Notes: generated by a model not told the origin, from the letters alone. A DNA stretch of 25,396 nt from a virus (IMGVR_UViG_3300034152_000215:1-25396), one strand, 5' to 3'; positions 1 to 7,955 are shown, counted from the first letter of the stretch. Made by a program: numbers and translations.

Positions 1-1912
1 CGGACAGGTCGTAGCTGAGCAGGAAGTGCAGCAGGTTGCCGTAGCCCCCGCCGCGCATAGCGTCGGCGATCTTACCGAAGTAGACTACGTCTTGTATGTG
101 CTTGTCGCCTACGTCAAGAACGCAGAACCTTCTCTCCATCGGTCCGGCCGGTACTACCCAGTCCGCGTTGGACGCCATAATAATGTGCAGGCAGTTAGCC
201 TTCATCTCGGTGTCCACACCCTTCGGCGTCACCATAATAGAGTCCTCGGTCACGAGGGTCTTCAGCGTGGACGAGTGCTTCTTGTCCCCGGCGTAGAACG
301 CCTCGTCCGCGAACAGAACCACGCAGTCCCGCAGATGCGCGTTGAAGTTGCCGGTCAGGTGCATAGCGTTACTCACGTGGACGAAGTGTCTCCCGAACAA
401 CTTACCGAACGTCCGAGCTAAAAATCCCTTGCCCACACCCTCGTCTCCGCGCAGGACTATCGCCGTCTCTCCGGGCTGAGCCGGGAACTGGACCGTTCGG
501 GCCATCCAGCCGACAACATAGGCGAAGAGCTCCTTGCTACCACCACAGACATTCTTTAGTACGTGGTCCAGGAACGGCTTGTGCTTGTCGCCAGGTACAG
601 GCTCCCAGGCGTAGCCCCGCCACATGTTGTAAGCGTCAGAGAGCTCTCGGCCCGGAGCGAATATTACTCTCTCGTACTGCCGTCTCTTCTCGTGCTCCAG
701 CCACCACCGGCCCAGAGGCATGAATCGTGGGTTCTGCTGGGAGTCGGTGCCGATCTGCACTCGCTGGTTCATGTACTTCTTAGCGAAGTCCTCGAAGGTC
801 ATCGTGACGATTTGGTGTCTCTCGAGTATCTCGTCCCACTCTTCGAGGATAATTCGCTGCTTGCCACCCATAGTGACTACGGCGTACCGCTCGTTGAGTT
901 TGCGGAGGTTGCCCGACTTGTCCACCTCGTCCTCGCGAGCCCGCTCTATCTGGCGTAGCGCGTAGCCTTCGGCGTTACGGCCCTTCTCCAGAACAGAGGA
1001 GGAGATACGAAATTCCGGGTCCGTTATGACGGAGTAGATGGTGTCGTTGTCTATCTCCCCGCGAACCAGTTCGCAGCAGACGAAGAAGAGTGCCTCGCTG
1101 CGGGAAGGGAACCTCTCCGGCTTGTCCGGGTCCGTGCCCTGAACTATGACCACCTTGCACAGGTCAGATACCTTGTCGCCGAGGTCGCTTACGTCGTCCA
1201 CCCGCTTTATATTGCCGGAGATCTGCACCTGGCTCGTGCGGCCGAAACCCTTAGTCTCGGCCTGGACAGCTGGTGCTGGCTGGAAGATGTCGAGAGAATA
1301 GACTCTGTCCTCGTGCCACTCGACCAGTTTGGCCAGCGCCTCAACCCGGCCCTTCGCCTTCTTACGCTTGTCGGGTCGGTTGATTGTACCCGGTAGCCGC
1401 ATGATACGGTCTACGTTGTGGCAGTTGTCGGCACCGAAGGCGAGCTCGAGAGCCTGGTTGTACCGTTTGGCGTCCTCGTACAGAGCCTCCTCTCCGTTTA
1501 TGTCTTTCGGCTCGGCCAGCTTCCAGAATCCCTGGTAGCCGCCTCCGGAGAACACGATAACGGTAGGTTTGGGTAGACCGTTAGGAGGCTCTTGAAGCAG
1601 TCGTAAGGCTCGTTGACGCTCCTTATCTATGTCTTCCCCGGCTCTCGGGTCTATGTCCACGTGCAGCCAGTCGAGAGACTTCACGTCCTCCCGCATAGGC
1701 TTCTTAGAAACGTCGTACCGAGTCGAGTTCACCGAGAAGTATATGTTACGATCTTTTTCGAACTTCTCGAGCCACCCGAATACCTCGGAAACGTCTCGGA
1801 ACGTCGTAGTGACTATGCTCTTCTTGTCGAGAGTAATAGCCGTCAAGACCCACGGTCCGTCGGGGCACCACTTCTGTAAGAAATCCACAGATGCTTGGTA
1901 GTTCGGCGTCAT
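1..1912 (-). CDS. Primase-polymerase fused to SF3-like helicase (DUF5906 type), 3' end off window
   Basis: Probable replication protein that makes primers and unwinds DNA. 637 codons are visible from ATG 1912; the gene runs off the left edge. The N-terminal part has the archaeo-eukaryotic primase pattern: HVDID at residues 84-88 (metal-binding D-x-D), SGGGYQGFW at 122-130 and NVDRIMRLPGT at 166-176. The C-terminal part has a Walker A (GDEGVGKG, 489-496), a Walker B (VVLFADEA, 531-538) and a downstream ERRFCVLDV segment, as in the DUF5906 / D5-like helicases of NrS-1-type primase-polymerases. Its start overlaps the upstream nuclease stop as ATGA, so the two are probably translationally coupled. 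The family assignment is firm. Whether it also acts as a full polymerase is unknown, because a separate family A polymerase gene is present at 5976-7955. Confidence 0.88.
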   Translation of the reverse strand, partial: MTPNYQASVDFLQKWCPDGPWVLTAITLDKKSIVTTTFRDVSEVFGWLEKFEKDRNIYFSVNSTRYDVSKKPMREDVKSLDWLHVDIDPRAGEDIDKERQRALRLLQEPPNGLPKPTVIVFSGGGYQGFWKLAEPKDINGEEALYEDAKRYNQALELAFGADNCHNVDRIMRLPGTINRPDKRKKAKGRVEALAKLVEWHEDRVYSLDIFQPAPAVQAETKGFGRTSQVQISGNIKRVDDVSDLGDKVSDLCKVVIVQGTDPDKPERFPSRSEALFFVCCELVRGEIDNDTIYSVITDPEFRISSSVLEKGRNAEGYALRQIERAREDEVDKSGNLRKLNERYAVVTMGGKQRIILEEWDEILERHQIVTMTFEDFAKKYMNQRVQIGTDSQQNPRFMPLGRWWLEHEKRRQYERVIFAPGRELSDAYNMWRGYAWEPVPGDKHKPFLDHVLKNVCGGSKELFAYVVGWMARTVQFPAQPGETAIVLRGDEGVGKGFLARTFGKLFGRHFVHVSNAMHLTGNFNAHLRDCVVLFADEAFYAGDKKHSSTLKTLVTEDSIMVTPKGVDTEMKANCLHIIMASNADWVVPAGPMERRFCVLDVGDKHIQDVVYFGKIADAMRGGGYGNLLHFLLSYDLS

Positions 1913-2316
1913 TCTTCTCCTCTGAGGATCGTCTCCAACTCCCCAGTGTCCAGCCCTTCTTTCCAGTGCCGGTAGGCCAACGTGGACAGGTACTCACGAT
2001 CCGCCGTACCTAAGTGTTCAGCGGCGACGATAGCGTCGAACAGCAGCCACTCCCGACCACACTGGAGTATCACCCACACAGGCTGGCCGCGAGCCCATCG
2101 CCGCCTGGCCCACGCCTTCTGCTCAGGCGTGTAGGGATGGTCGAGGACTACTGGTGTCTCTTCCCGCTTAGGCCAGGAACGGAGCCACTTACACTCCATC
2201 CATCCTCCGATAAAGTTCACATCGGGAGTACCGGGACCAGCCCGGTTCTCTACCGAGATCGCGTCGAGAGGACGGAGAGCGCTTACGAGGCGCTTTCGCA
2301 TTCCCTGCTCAGACAA
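1909..2316 (-). CDS. PD-(D/E)XK nuclease, VRR-NUC/Hjc-like
   Basis: Small nuclease of 135 residues, likely acting on branched or replicating DNA. The PD-(D/E)XK core is visible as GTPDV at residues 29-33 (Asp32), followed by WMECKWL with Glu41 and Lys43. The length and compact motif fit phage VRR-NUC or Holliday-junction-resolvase-like proteins. The chosen start is TTG 2316, with AAGGGA about 10 nt upstream. ATG 2301 is the alternative but has its purine-rich stretch too close. It overlaps the upstream gene by 8 nt and ends in an ATGA overlap with the primase-polymerase gene, so a role in replication-fork or recombination processing is likely. Substrate specificity cannot be read from the sequence. 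Confidence 0.75.
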   Translation of the reverse strand: MSEQGMRKRLVSALRPLDAISVENRAGPGTPDVNFIGGWMECKWLRSWPKREETPVVLDHPYTPEQKAWARRRWARGQPVWVILQCGREWLLFDAIVAAEHLGTADREYLSTLAYRHWKEGLDTGELETILRGEE

Positions 2317-2665
2317 GGCAGATCAGTCCCTTGTTGTTGTCATAGCGGAGATCGCGCTTGGCGATGGTGGCGGTAAAGCCAGCTTCCACACAGAGCTCGA
2401 CGTACTCGCTACTGATCATCCCGTCCTTGTAGAACGTGAAGCTTCGGTTGGCCGAGGCCCCGCGCTTTACGTAGTCCGGCTGGAGAACAAATATAACCTG
2501 CTCGCCAGTCGCACCCAGCAGACTCCGGACCGCCTCTACCCCGGCGTCCTTGGACAGAAAACGCGAAACCTTCTTCACGTCTTCGTACCGCTTGGCGATA
2601 GCGTTATTGATCGCTACCAGTTGTGCCCCCGACAGATCGTGGAGGCTTTTCTTCTTGCTTGCCAT
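2309..2665 (-). CDS. Hypothetical protein, 118 aa
   Basis: I do not recognise this family. The product is 118 residues, basic at the N terminus (MASKKK), with a predicted helical first half and a more beta-rich second half (VIFVLQPDYVKRG, residues 57-69, then SFTFYKDGMIS). It has no cysteine pair, transmembrane segment or catalytic motif that I can identify. ATG 2665 has a strong SD (GGGAGGAAG) just upstream, which supports translation. Its start lies inside the last 62 nt of the dCMP deaminase gene, and its end overlaps the nuclease gene by 8 nt. That places it in the same transcript and suggests a DNA-metabolism accessory role, which is inference only. Confidence 0.7.
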   Translation of the reverse strand: MASKKKSLHDLSGAQLVAINNAIAKRYEDVKKVSRFLSKDAGVEAVRSLLGATGEQVIFVLQPDYVKRGASANRSFTFYKDGMISSEYVELCVEAGFTATIAKRDLRYDNNKGLICLV

Positions 2666-3101
2666 TTCTTCCTCCCAAAATTAGCCGCACGCCTGCCTCC
2701 TCAAAGAGAGCTACGGCGCGCTCCAACGTGTCACCCCACCGACTACGGTAGTCGGCTGTGGGCATATTTGCGTAGACTCTTGTGATACCGGCCTCTATAA
2801 TAAGAGCAGCACACCGGCAGCACGGTACGGCAGACACGAAGATATAGCACCCCTCCAGGTCTCTCTTCGCGTCGAGTAAGGCCCTCGCCTCCGCGTGCAC
2901 GACCAACTCGTACTTGAGGGCCCTGTCGTTCATACGCTCGTCTTCTGCTATACCGAACGGAAACCCGTTGTACCCGGTCCCTAAGATACGGCCTTCCGGG
3001 TCCGTCACTATGGCCCCCAGCTTAGTGCTCGGGTCGACACTGCGGCATTCACCTATCGTCTCAGCATCCGTAAGTAGCCGCTCTTCTACGTCAGGTCCCA
3101 T
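2604..3101 (-). CDS. dCMP deaminase (zinc-dependent cytidine deaminase fold)
   Basis: Converts dCMP to dUMP, feeding thymidylate-type pathways. The zinc site is clear: HAE at residues 69-71 (His69, proton-shuttling Glu71) and PCCRC at 93-97 (Cys94 and Cys97). DPSTKLGA near residue 23 and GTGYNGFPFG at 41-50 are typical of phage and bacterial dCMP deaminases. I chose ATG 3101 (165 aa) because GGAG sits 8 nt upstream; an in-frame GTG at 3125 would add eight residues. The Lys/Glu/Gly-rich tail overlaps the next gene by 62 nt. The dUMP it makes is the substrate for the ThyA-family enzyme at 9759-10814, so it fits the proposed modified-thymine pathway, but it is equally usual in phages making ordinary dTMP. 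Confidence 0.9.
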   Translation of the reverse strand: MGPDVEERLLTDAETIGECRSVDPSTKLGAIVTDPEGRILGTGYNGFPFGIAEDERMNDRALKYELVVHAEARALLDAKRDLEGCYIFVSAVPCCRCAALIIEAGITRVYANMPTADYRSRWGDTLERAVALFEEAGVRLILGGRNGKQEEKPPRSVGGTTGSDQ

Positions 3102-3487
3102 CGGCAGATCTCCGTCTTCTTGCACATAAGGCTTACCGCTATCACCGTTAGTCTTAGCTCCCTGTCCGTCTTAGTTGCTATGTGCGGATGCCAGCTGTAG
3201 GTCTGGTCCCGCGAGTCGTGTGTCGTTAGCTCCATCAACCATCTTGGCCATACCGTATTATAGGTTGGCTCGAGAGCGCGGACAGTGTGACGAGGCCCGT
3301 ACCAGGCCTCAAGGGAAAACTCGATCTCGAACCTGCTGCTCGCTGGTGGTGCGACGATACCCCTAACCCAGTCCACTATCTCGGCCATCTCCGTAGGCGA
3401 CAAATCCTTGAAATAACTTAACGTCAGGTGCAGGTCCGGCCGTCCCTGGAACCTCAGGCACACATAGTAGTTCTTTCTCGTACTCAT
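3086..3487 (-). CDS. 2H phosphoesterase (LigT/CPDase-like)
   Basis: 133-residue protein with both signature histidine motifs of the 2H superfamily: HLT at residues 20-22 (within LHLTLSYF) and HIA at 102-104 (within WHPHIAT). Members open cyclic phosphodiesters: 2',3'-cyclic phosphates on RNA ends, or cyclic nucleotides, as for the phage anti-CBASS enzyme Acb1. The length is normal for a minimal 2H domain. It starts in an ATGA overlap with the Pnk-type kinase gene, so the two are coupled. A kinase plus a 2H esterase are the two end-healing activities of fungal tRNA ligase, which makes RNA repair one reasonable hypothesis. Anti-defence hydrolysis of cyclic oligonucleotides is the other. No ligase is seen in the window. 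Confidence 0.82.
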   Translation of the reverse strand: MSTRKNYYVCLRFQGRPDLHLTLSYFKDLSPTEMAEIVDWVRGIVAPPASSRFEIEFSLEAWYGPRHTVRALEPTYNTVWPRWLMELTTHDSRDQTYSWHPHIATKTDRELRLTVIAVSLMCKKTEICRWDLT

Positions 3488-3978
3488 AGCTGCACTTCAG
3501 GGGACCACATCCCCATCACCCTCCGCTCGTAGTCGGTCAGGCACTCGGACTCTGACCTTAACTGCTCAACTATCTCCCACGGGAACTTGGTCTCCTTGCA
3601 CCGCCTCCGCCACTCCTTCTCTTCGGGTCTCGGGAACACTACCGCGATAACCTGAGCGTCGTACTCCTGGGCCAACTGTAGGTAGATAGCCCTTATCCAC
3701 ACAGCGTGGTTCGCGTTATCTACGATCACGTGCTGTCCGCGTACCAGAAGAGACCGGATCATATACTCCTCGACCATCGTTACGGTTTGCTCCAGTCTCC
3801 TGTCATAGCGGTTTACCCCGAGTACCCTGCGAATGTCGTCCCGAGACACGATAGTGGCCCGGAGTACCCGGTGGGACCGGTTTGCCCAGGAGGACTTGCC
3901 GCATCGTGGGAGGGCGACGGTTAGGTACATCGTTGGTCGCCCTGGTAGTTGGTCCCTTGTGGCGAAGTCAGTCGTCAT
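3484..3978 (-). CDS. P-loop polynucleotide-type kinase
   Basis: 164-residue P-loop kinase. Walker A is ALPRCGKS (residues 22-29, with Ala in place of the first Gly). VSRDDIR (44-50) resembles the NRDD.R element of T4 polynucleotide kinase. VIVDNANH (84-91) matches the vDnaN strand of the same group, and RRRC (124-127) may be the lid. There is no C-terminal phosphatase domain. Such kinases phosphorylate 5'-OH ends of nucleic acid. In hypermodified-thymine phages a P-loop kinase phosphorylates 5-hydroxymethyluracil in DNA, which is an alternative role here. ATG 3978 follows GGAG at about 10 nt and overlaps the membrane-protein gene by 11 nt. Fold assignment is solid, substrate unknown. Confidence 0.82.
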   Translation of the reverse strand: MTTDFATRDQLPGRPTMYLTVALPRCGKSSWANRSHRVLRATIVSRDDIRRVLGVNRYDRRLEQTVTMVEEYMIRSLLVRGQHVIVDNANHAVWIRAIYLQLAQEYDAQVIAVVFPRPEEKEWRRRCKETKFPWEIVEQLRSESECLTDYERRVMGMWSPEVQL

Positions 3979-4342
3979 ATCTGGGTGCTCCGAGCTCGAG
4001 ATCTCGCACTCGCTGCTCGAGTTTCTCCAAGTCCACCTTCGGCTTCTTTAGGTGCGCGTCGGCCGAGGCCCCGAGTCTCTTCTCGATCCACATAGATATA
4101 CGGACACCAAACATGGAGCCGAGCATAGTACCGACACAGTACCACGGGAACAGTATGAAAGACATGTCTCCCCGGACCAGGTGTCGGAACGTAAGGAACC
4201 AGATTGAGTTGCTGAAGAATGCCGCTATTAGGTGAAACTTCAGGTCGTTCCGGTTCCGGCTCCGGCTTACGATACTGAACGATGTGTTCTGCACGAAGGC
4301 CAGAACCAGTAGTGTGATTGACGCGATTAGGTAGCCTGCCAT
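3968..4342 (-). CDS. Integral membrane protein, about three TM segments
   Basis: 124-residue protein with hydrophobic segments at about residues 2-18, 37-53 and 60-82, followed by a charged cytoplasmic-type tail with a heptad-like stretch (VDLEKLEQRVRDLEL, 103-117) that could form a short coiled coil. A basic loop (SRSRNRN) lies between the first two segments. ATG 4342 has an excellent SD (GAGGAGAAG). I do not recognise the family. It is not obviously a holin because it sits among nucleotide-metabolism genes, although a holin-like or superinfection-exclusion role cannot be ruled out. It overlaps the kinase gene by 11 nt and the small Cys protein gene by 16 nt, so it is co-transcribed. Confidence 0.75.
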   Translation of the reverse strand: MAGYLIASITLLVLAFVQNTSFSIVSRSRNRNDLKFHLIAAFFSNSIWFLTFRHLVRGDMSFILFPWYCVGTMLGSMFGVRISMWIEKRLGASADAHLKKPKVDLEKLEQRVRDLELGAPRYDD

Positions 4343-4497
4343 CTCTTCTCCTCGTTCTTTTTCTTAATACGGCGTTCACGTTCTCGGCGCGGCGTTAGGT
4401 ATCTCGTGCGCTTCCCGGTCTTGCAGATCCTAACGATACCGCAGCCCCGGCACCAGGATATACCTGGTGCTATCAGTCTCCACTCTGGGTCCATCAT
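4327..4497 (-). CDS. Small basic Cys-containing protein, 56 aa
   Basis: Short reading frame starting at ATG 4497 (immediately followed by a second ATG) and ending at TAA 4327-4329. The product has WCRGCG (CxxC at residues 16-19), a third Cys at 25, and then a strongly basic tail (RERERRIKKK, residues 38-47). This looks like half a zinc ribbon or a small nucleic-acid-binding protein. The start shares its A with the preceding stop (TAATG) and is preceded by AAGGGG, so coupled translation is likely. The end overlaps the membrane-protein start by 16 nt. Function unknown. The packed junctions on both sides are the main evidence that it is real. Confidence 0.6.
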   Translation of the reverse strand: MMDPEWRLIAPGISWCRGCGIVRICKTGKRTRYLTPRRERERRIKKKNEEKRWQAT

Positions 4498-4631
4498 TAC
4501 CAGCGACCCCTTGTCAGCCTTTCTTGACGCTCCTTCTCGAGTTCTTCCTCGTGGAGCTTCTCCAGTATCTTGACCCGGTAGTGCAGTAGAGCCCCCACCA
4601 GACCGAGTAGTATTATGCAGAACCAGTCCAT
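4497..4631 (-). CDS. Small single-TM protein, 44 aa
   Basis: Reading frame from ATG 4631 to TAA 4497-4499. Residues 3-17 form a hydrophobic segment (WFCIILLGLVGALLH), followed by a charged amphipathic helix rich in Glu, Lys and Arg (residues 21-40). The arrangement resembles small phage membrane proteins and some spanin- or holin-like peptides, but nothing specific identifies it. It starts one base after the metallophosphoesterase stop (TAA-G-ATG) and ends in a TAATG overlap with the next small gene, consistent with translational re-initiation. I see no separate strong SD. Function unknown. Confidence 0.58.
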   Translation of the reverse strand: MDWFCIILLGLVGALLHYRVKILEKLHEEELEKERQERLTRGRW

Positions 4632-4632
4632 C

Positions 4633-5991
4633 TTATCTCTGAGCCTCCTCGTCACTTACCCTTGTCGTAAACTGGCAGACCAGGCCCTCGTTCTCTGACC
4701 AGATGAACGAGGCGCTGGCTCGGTTCTTGTCGAGAAAACCCATCTCGTAGTGCCACTTGTCCGAGGCACAAAGAGACGGGAGCATACGGACCACGGTGTG
4801 GGAGCCGAGCGTGTCCGCCTGCATGTACTGCAGCTCCATTATTTTGTGCAGGTGGCCGGTGTGTATCTCGTGGTGGTCGGCGTCGGCCCACTCCTTCTTA
4901 AAGAGCTCGGCGAATATACCCCGCTGCTTCTCCCACATCCCCTTGTTCATAGGGTGGGAGAAACCGATAGCGCTGTTGCCCCACGTGTACAGCTTCCGGC
5001 TACGGGCACCAGTGTCCACGGTAACACCTCGCCGAAACCCACCGTCCACGTCCATGTAGTGCGCGGCCAGTTCCCTGGCCAGGAAGTACGAGGTCTGCTC
5101 GTCGTGGTTGCCGGGGACCCATATGAGGTGCACCGGAGCGATCTGGCGTAGCCGTTCTATGCCCCGGAACAGGGACCAGAAGCCAGACTCGTACACCTTA
5201 ATGAGTCGGCCCTCTATGTCGAGCCGGTGCTTGCCCTTCGGTGTCTGGAAGGTCGGGTCGTTGCAGTGGAACCAGTCGTTCCCTATCGGGACGAGGATCT
5301 GCTTGACGTTGTACGGCGAGGCCTTCTCGATGACCTTCGTGGTGGCTATGTCGAAGAACGCGTCCGAAATCTTCAGGTCCCAGTGGGCCTCCACCTCTGG
5401 CTTCCAGGCAAGTAGACCGTGGTGCTGGTCGAACGGGCACCACTCCAGCATCACCGGATCTTTCTTTAGACTACGATACTTAACCTTTGGTGGTCTGTAC
5501 TTCCTGGCGATCAGCCTGTCGCACAGAGTCTCTATCGCCTGCTCCGCAGGCGTGCGGCGCTCGAGAGTGCACGAGATATGCATGTTGGTGTAGACTCTGG
5601 ATTGGTCGGCCGTGCACTTACCGACGGTCTTCCGTAGCTTTACTGTAACCTCGCTACTGGACACTCGGCAGGTCTTTACGGCCCACTCCTTCGGGTCCAC
5701 GTCGCACGCTTTCAGTAGCTTTTCGGGACTCTTTATGTCCAGCCATCTCGGCCTGCTGTCCTTTTCGTGAGTCACCTCTATGTCGAGCTGACCACCCTTC
5801 TCCCCGAGAGTAGAGGTGACCTTCTTACCCGGCCTCGGGTCCTTGTTTACCGTGACGTTGCGACGACGTCGTATTCTACGAACGGTCGCCTCACCAATAC
5901 TTAGCTCGGCGGCCACCCCCACATTTGTCATTCCCGAGCAGAGTAGCGCTACAACTCTGTCCTCTACAGCAGGGTCTATTTGTCTTCCCAT
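4633..5991 (-). CDS. HTH domain fused to calcineurin-like metallophosphoesterase
   Basis: 452-residue protein. Residues about 20-42 form a helix-turn-helix (GMTNVGVAAELSIGEATVRR), then a basic linker. The C-terminal half is a calcineurin-like phosphoesterase with the full metal-site set: DQHHG (188-192), GND (237-239), GNHDE (294-298), a separate His in FSHP (346) and GHLH (379-382). Such enzymes hydrolyse phosphodiesters or phosphomonoesters; several relatives are DNA exonucleases or repair nucleases. The fused HTH suggests DNA targeting. ATG 5991 is preceded by AGGAGG at about 5 nt, a strong site. It overlaps the polymerase stop by 16 nt, so it is probably made together with the polymerase. 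The exact substrate is not deducible. Confidence 0.86.
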   Translation of the reverse strand: MGRQIDPAVEDRVVALLCSGMTNVGVAAELSIGEATVRRIRRRRNVTVNKDPRPGKKVTSTLGEKGGQLDIEVTHEKDSRPRWLDIKSPEKLLKACDVDPKEWAVKTCRVSSSEVTVKLRKTVGKCTADQSRVYTNMHISCTLERRTPAEQAIETLCDRLIARKYRPPKVKYRSLKKDPVMLEWCPFDQHHGLLAWKPEVEAHWDLKISDAFFDIATTKVIEKASPYNVKQILVPIGNDWFHCNDPTFQTPKGKHRLDIEGRLIKVYESGFWSLFRGIERLRQIAPVHLIWVPGNHDEQTSYFLARELAAHYMDVDGGFRRGVTVDTGARSRKLYTWGNSAIGFSHPMNKGMWEKQRGIFAELFKKEWADADHHEIHTGHLHKIMELQYMQADTLGSHTVVRMLPSLCASDKWHYEMGFLDKNRASASFIWSENEGLVCQFTTRVSDEEAQR

Positions 5992-7955
5992 GATTCCTCC
6001 TGTGCAACCTTCTTAACCTCGCCCCAGCTGGGACCAACCTCTGTATCTACCCTAAACGGCACTCTCGCCGTTACGCACTCCCGCATAATGACGGCCAGTT
6101 CTTTCGCCTGCTCGACCCGCTCCACCGTTTGGTCTAACTCGTCGTGTACCTGCAACTGGAGCCTGAACCCGGCCTTGTCCGCCTCTACCATAGCGATCTT
6201 GGTCTGATCTCCTGATGAGCCCTGGATAAGTCGGTTGCACGCCTTGTGTATCCAGTCGTACCCGCCAGAACCGTCGACGTTCTTAGCCGGGAACCGGCAG
6301 TGGCGACCAGACACTGTCTTGATATACCCGGTTCGGGCAGCCTTCTTCTCGCACAACTTAGCCAGCTGCCTTACGAACGGGACTCGCCGATTGAACAGGT
6401 CCAGAACCGCCTGGGCCTCGTCCCCAGCAACTTCTATCATCCGACCGCGCCTGTTCTCTATACGCTTAGTGGGCAGCCCGAGGCTTCTCGCCAGCTTGGC
6501 ACCACCCATCCCGTAGCACAGACCGAGGAAAATGATCTTAGCGTTAAACCGCTGCGTGTATGACGGCTCCTCCTTATCCCCAAGACCGTAGATAATCCGA
6601 GCCATCATAGTGTGGTTGTCGGTAAGGGGATCGTTCCGGTACTTCTCTGCTGCCGCTACGACCGACGGGCAGTTGAACCTCAGGATCCTCGGATTCTCGT
6701 GACAGTCCTCGGCGTAGTGCACCAACCACCTGGGCTCCTGCTGAGAGTAGTCGTTCGAAGCCCAGAAGGAGTCTGGGTCGTCGGGGATGTAGATGCTCCG
6801 CCACATGTCGGCGAAGTCGTCCCGGGACGGCTGCTGCTGTAGGTTCGGGTCTACGCAGGACAGACGACCGTACCGTGCTCCCTTGTCTTCTCCGGTCCCG
6901 TCGTCTGTCTTACGTAGCTGGTTGAACGTGCAGTGTATCCGGTCCCCGACGGCGTGCTTCCGAACTGACGCGGCAAACGTGGTGCGGAGTTTGGCGACTT
7001 TGCGGGCACGGTTAAGCGCGTCGGCCACGGGATGCTTAAGACTGGCCAGGAAGTCTTTGTCTATGGAGTATTGGCCGGACTCTACGGTTCGGGGAACTTT
7101 TACGCCTATCGCCTGTAGGGCAGGAGCCAGTGCTGCCGCTTTCATGACGTCTTCAACAGCGATCTGTACGAGAGTCTCGACACGTACTCTGTCCAGACAC
7201 TGCTGCGCCTCTTCCAGGGCCCACTTCTCTACCTGCTCCAGTTTGTCGAAGTCTACGCGCACCCCGCGTCGCCGCATCTTCACGAGCACGGGCAGGAGTC
7301 GGCTCTCCAGATTGTATACTTCCCACAGTTCCTGCTCATCTATTTCTCGCTCCTGCCTACGTAGTAGCTGCAACGGTAGCTTGGCGTCTTGCACGGCGTA
7401 CCCGGCCACGTACCTGGCCGGCAGTTTCCACAAATCTTTCTTTGGGTCCACACCACAGATTTTGGCTATCTCGAGTAGTAGGGTCTCGTCCTTACCCGGT
7501 AGGCCCCGGCGCGCCGCGATATTCTCTAAAGAGTAGGAGAACTGGAGCTCGTCCAGTAGAGGCTCGGCTATCTGGCAGTCCCGAAACCACCGGGCACTAC
7601 GGAACACGATTTTCTCTTGTGCGAGATAGTCGAGGTCGTACTGCAACTGTGCCCCGCAGATATCGCCGGAGAACACCTTAGCCTGGTCTCTGAAGTAAGC
7701 CAAGGCATGCTCGGGCGATTCTACATTATCCCCACCGGCGTGTCGGATCGGGACGTATGCGGAGGGCCCGTCCTCTATGGCGAAGGATATCCCGACGACG
7801 TAGCCGTCACGCCGGACACCCGGTCCCAGCGTCTTTAGCTGCGGGTCCTTGGTCTCGACGTCCACCGATACCCGGCCAGCTCCCTTCCAGGAAGGGAGCT
7901 CCGAGATCTTTGGCGGCTCCCAGTCAATCTCAGGTTTGAAGAGAGGTAGTTGCAT
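5976..7955 (-). CDS. polA: Family A DNA polymerase with 3'-5' exonuclease domain
   Basis: Replicative DNA polymerase, 659 aa from ATG 7955. The exonuclease domain shows DVETKD (32-37, Exo I), QLQYDLDYL (103-111, Exo II) and YAVQDAK (186-192, Exo III). The polymerase domain shows RYGRLSCVDPNLQ (361-373), motif A NDYSQQEPR (401-409), the O-helix QRFNAKIIFLGLCYG (468-482) and motif C QVHDE (602-606). There is no 5'-3' exonuclease domain, as usual for phage PolA. In the O-helix the residue equivalent to E. coli Phe762 is Leu477. An in-frame GTG at 7985 would add ten residues but lacks a suitable SD. The start overlaps the Nudix gene end by 26 nt. Confidence 0.95.
   Translation of the reverse strand: MQLPLFKPEIDWEPPKISELPSWKGAGRVSVDVETKDPQLKTLGPGVRRDGYVVGISFAIEDGPSAYVPIRHAGGDNVESPEHALAYFRDQAKVFSGDICGAQLQYDLDYLAQEKIVFRSARWFRDCQIAEPLLDELQFSYSLENIAARRGLPGKDETLLLEIAKICGVDPKKDLWKLPARYVAGYAVQDAKLPLQLLRRQEREIDEQELWEVYNLESRLLPVLVKMRRRGVRVDFDKLEQVEKWALEEAQQCLDRVRVETLVQIAVEDVMKAAALAPALQAIGVKVPRTVESGQYSIDKDFLASLKHPVADALNRARKVAKLRTTFAASVRKHAVGDRIHCTFNQLRKTDDGTGEDKGARYGRLSCVDPNLQQQPSRDDFADMWRSIYIPDDPDSFWASNDYSQQEPRWLVHYAEDCHENPRILRFNCPSVVAAAEKYRNDPLTDNHTMMARIIYGLGDKEEPSYTQRFNAKIIFLGLCYGMGGAKLARSLGLPTKRIENRRGRMIEVAGDEAQAVLDLFNRRVPFVRQLAKLCEKKAARTGYIKTVSGRHCRFPAKNVDGSGGYDWIHKACNRLIQGSSGDQTKIAMVEADKAGFRLQLQVHDELDQTVERVEQAKELAVIMRECVTARVPFRVDTEVGPSWGEVKKVAQEESWEDK

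Noticed and set aside
6793-7536. Long plus-strand frame of 247 codons, rich in Ser and Arg
   Set aside because: It lies opposite the polymerase gene; composition is that of an antisense shadow (Ser/Arg/Thr runs) and no domain is recognisable.
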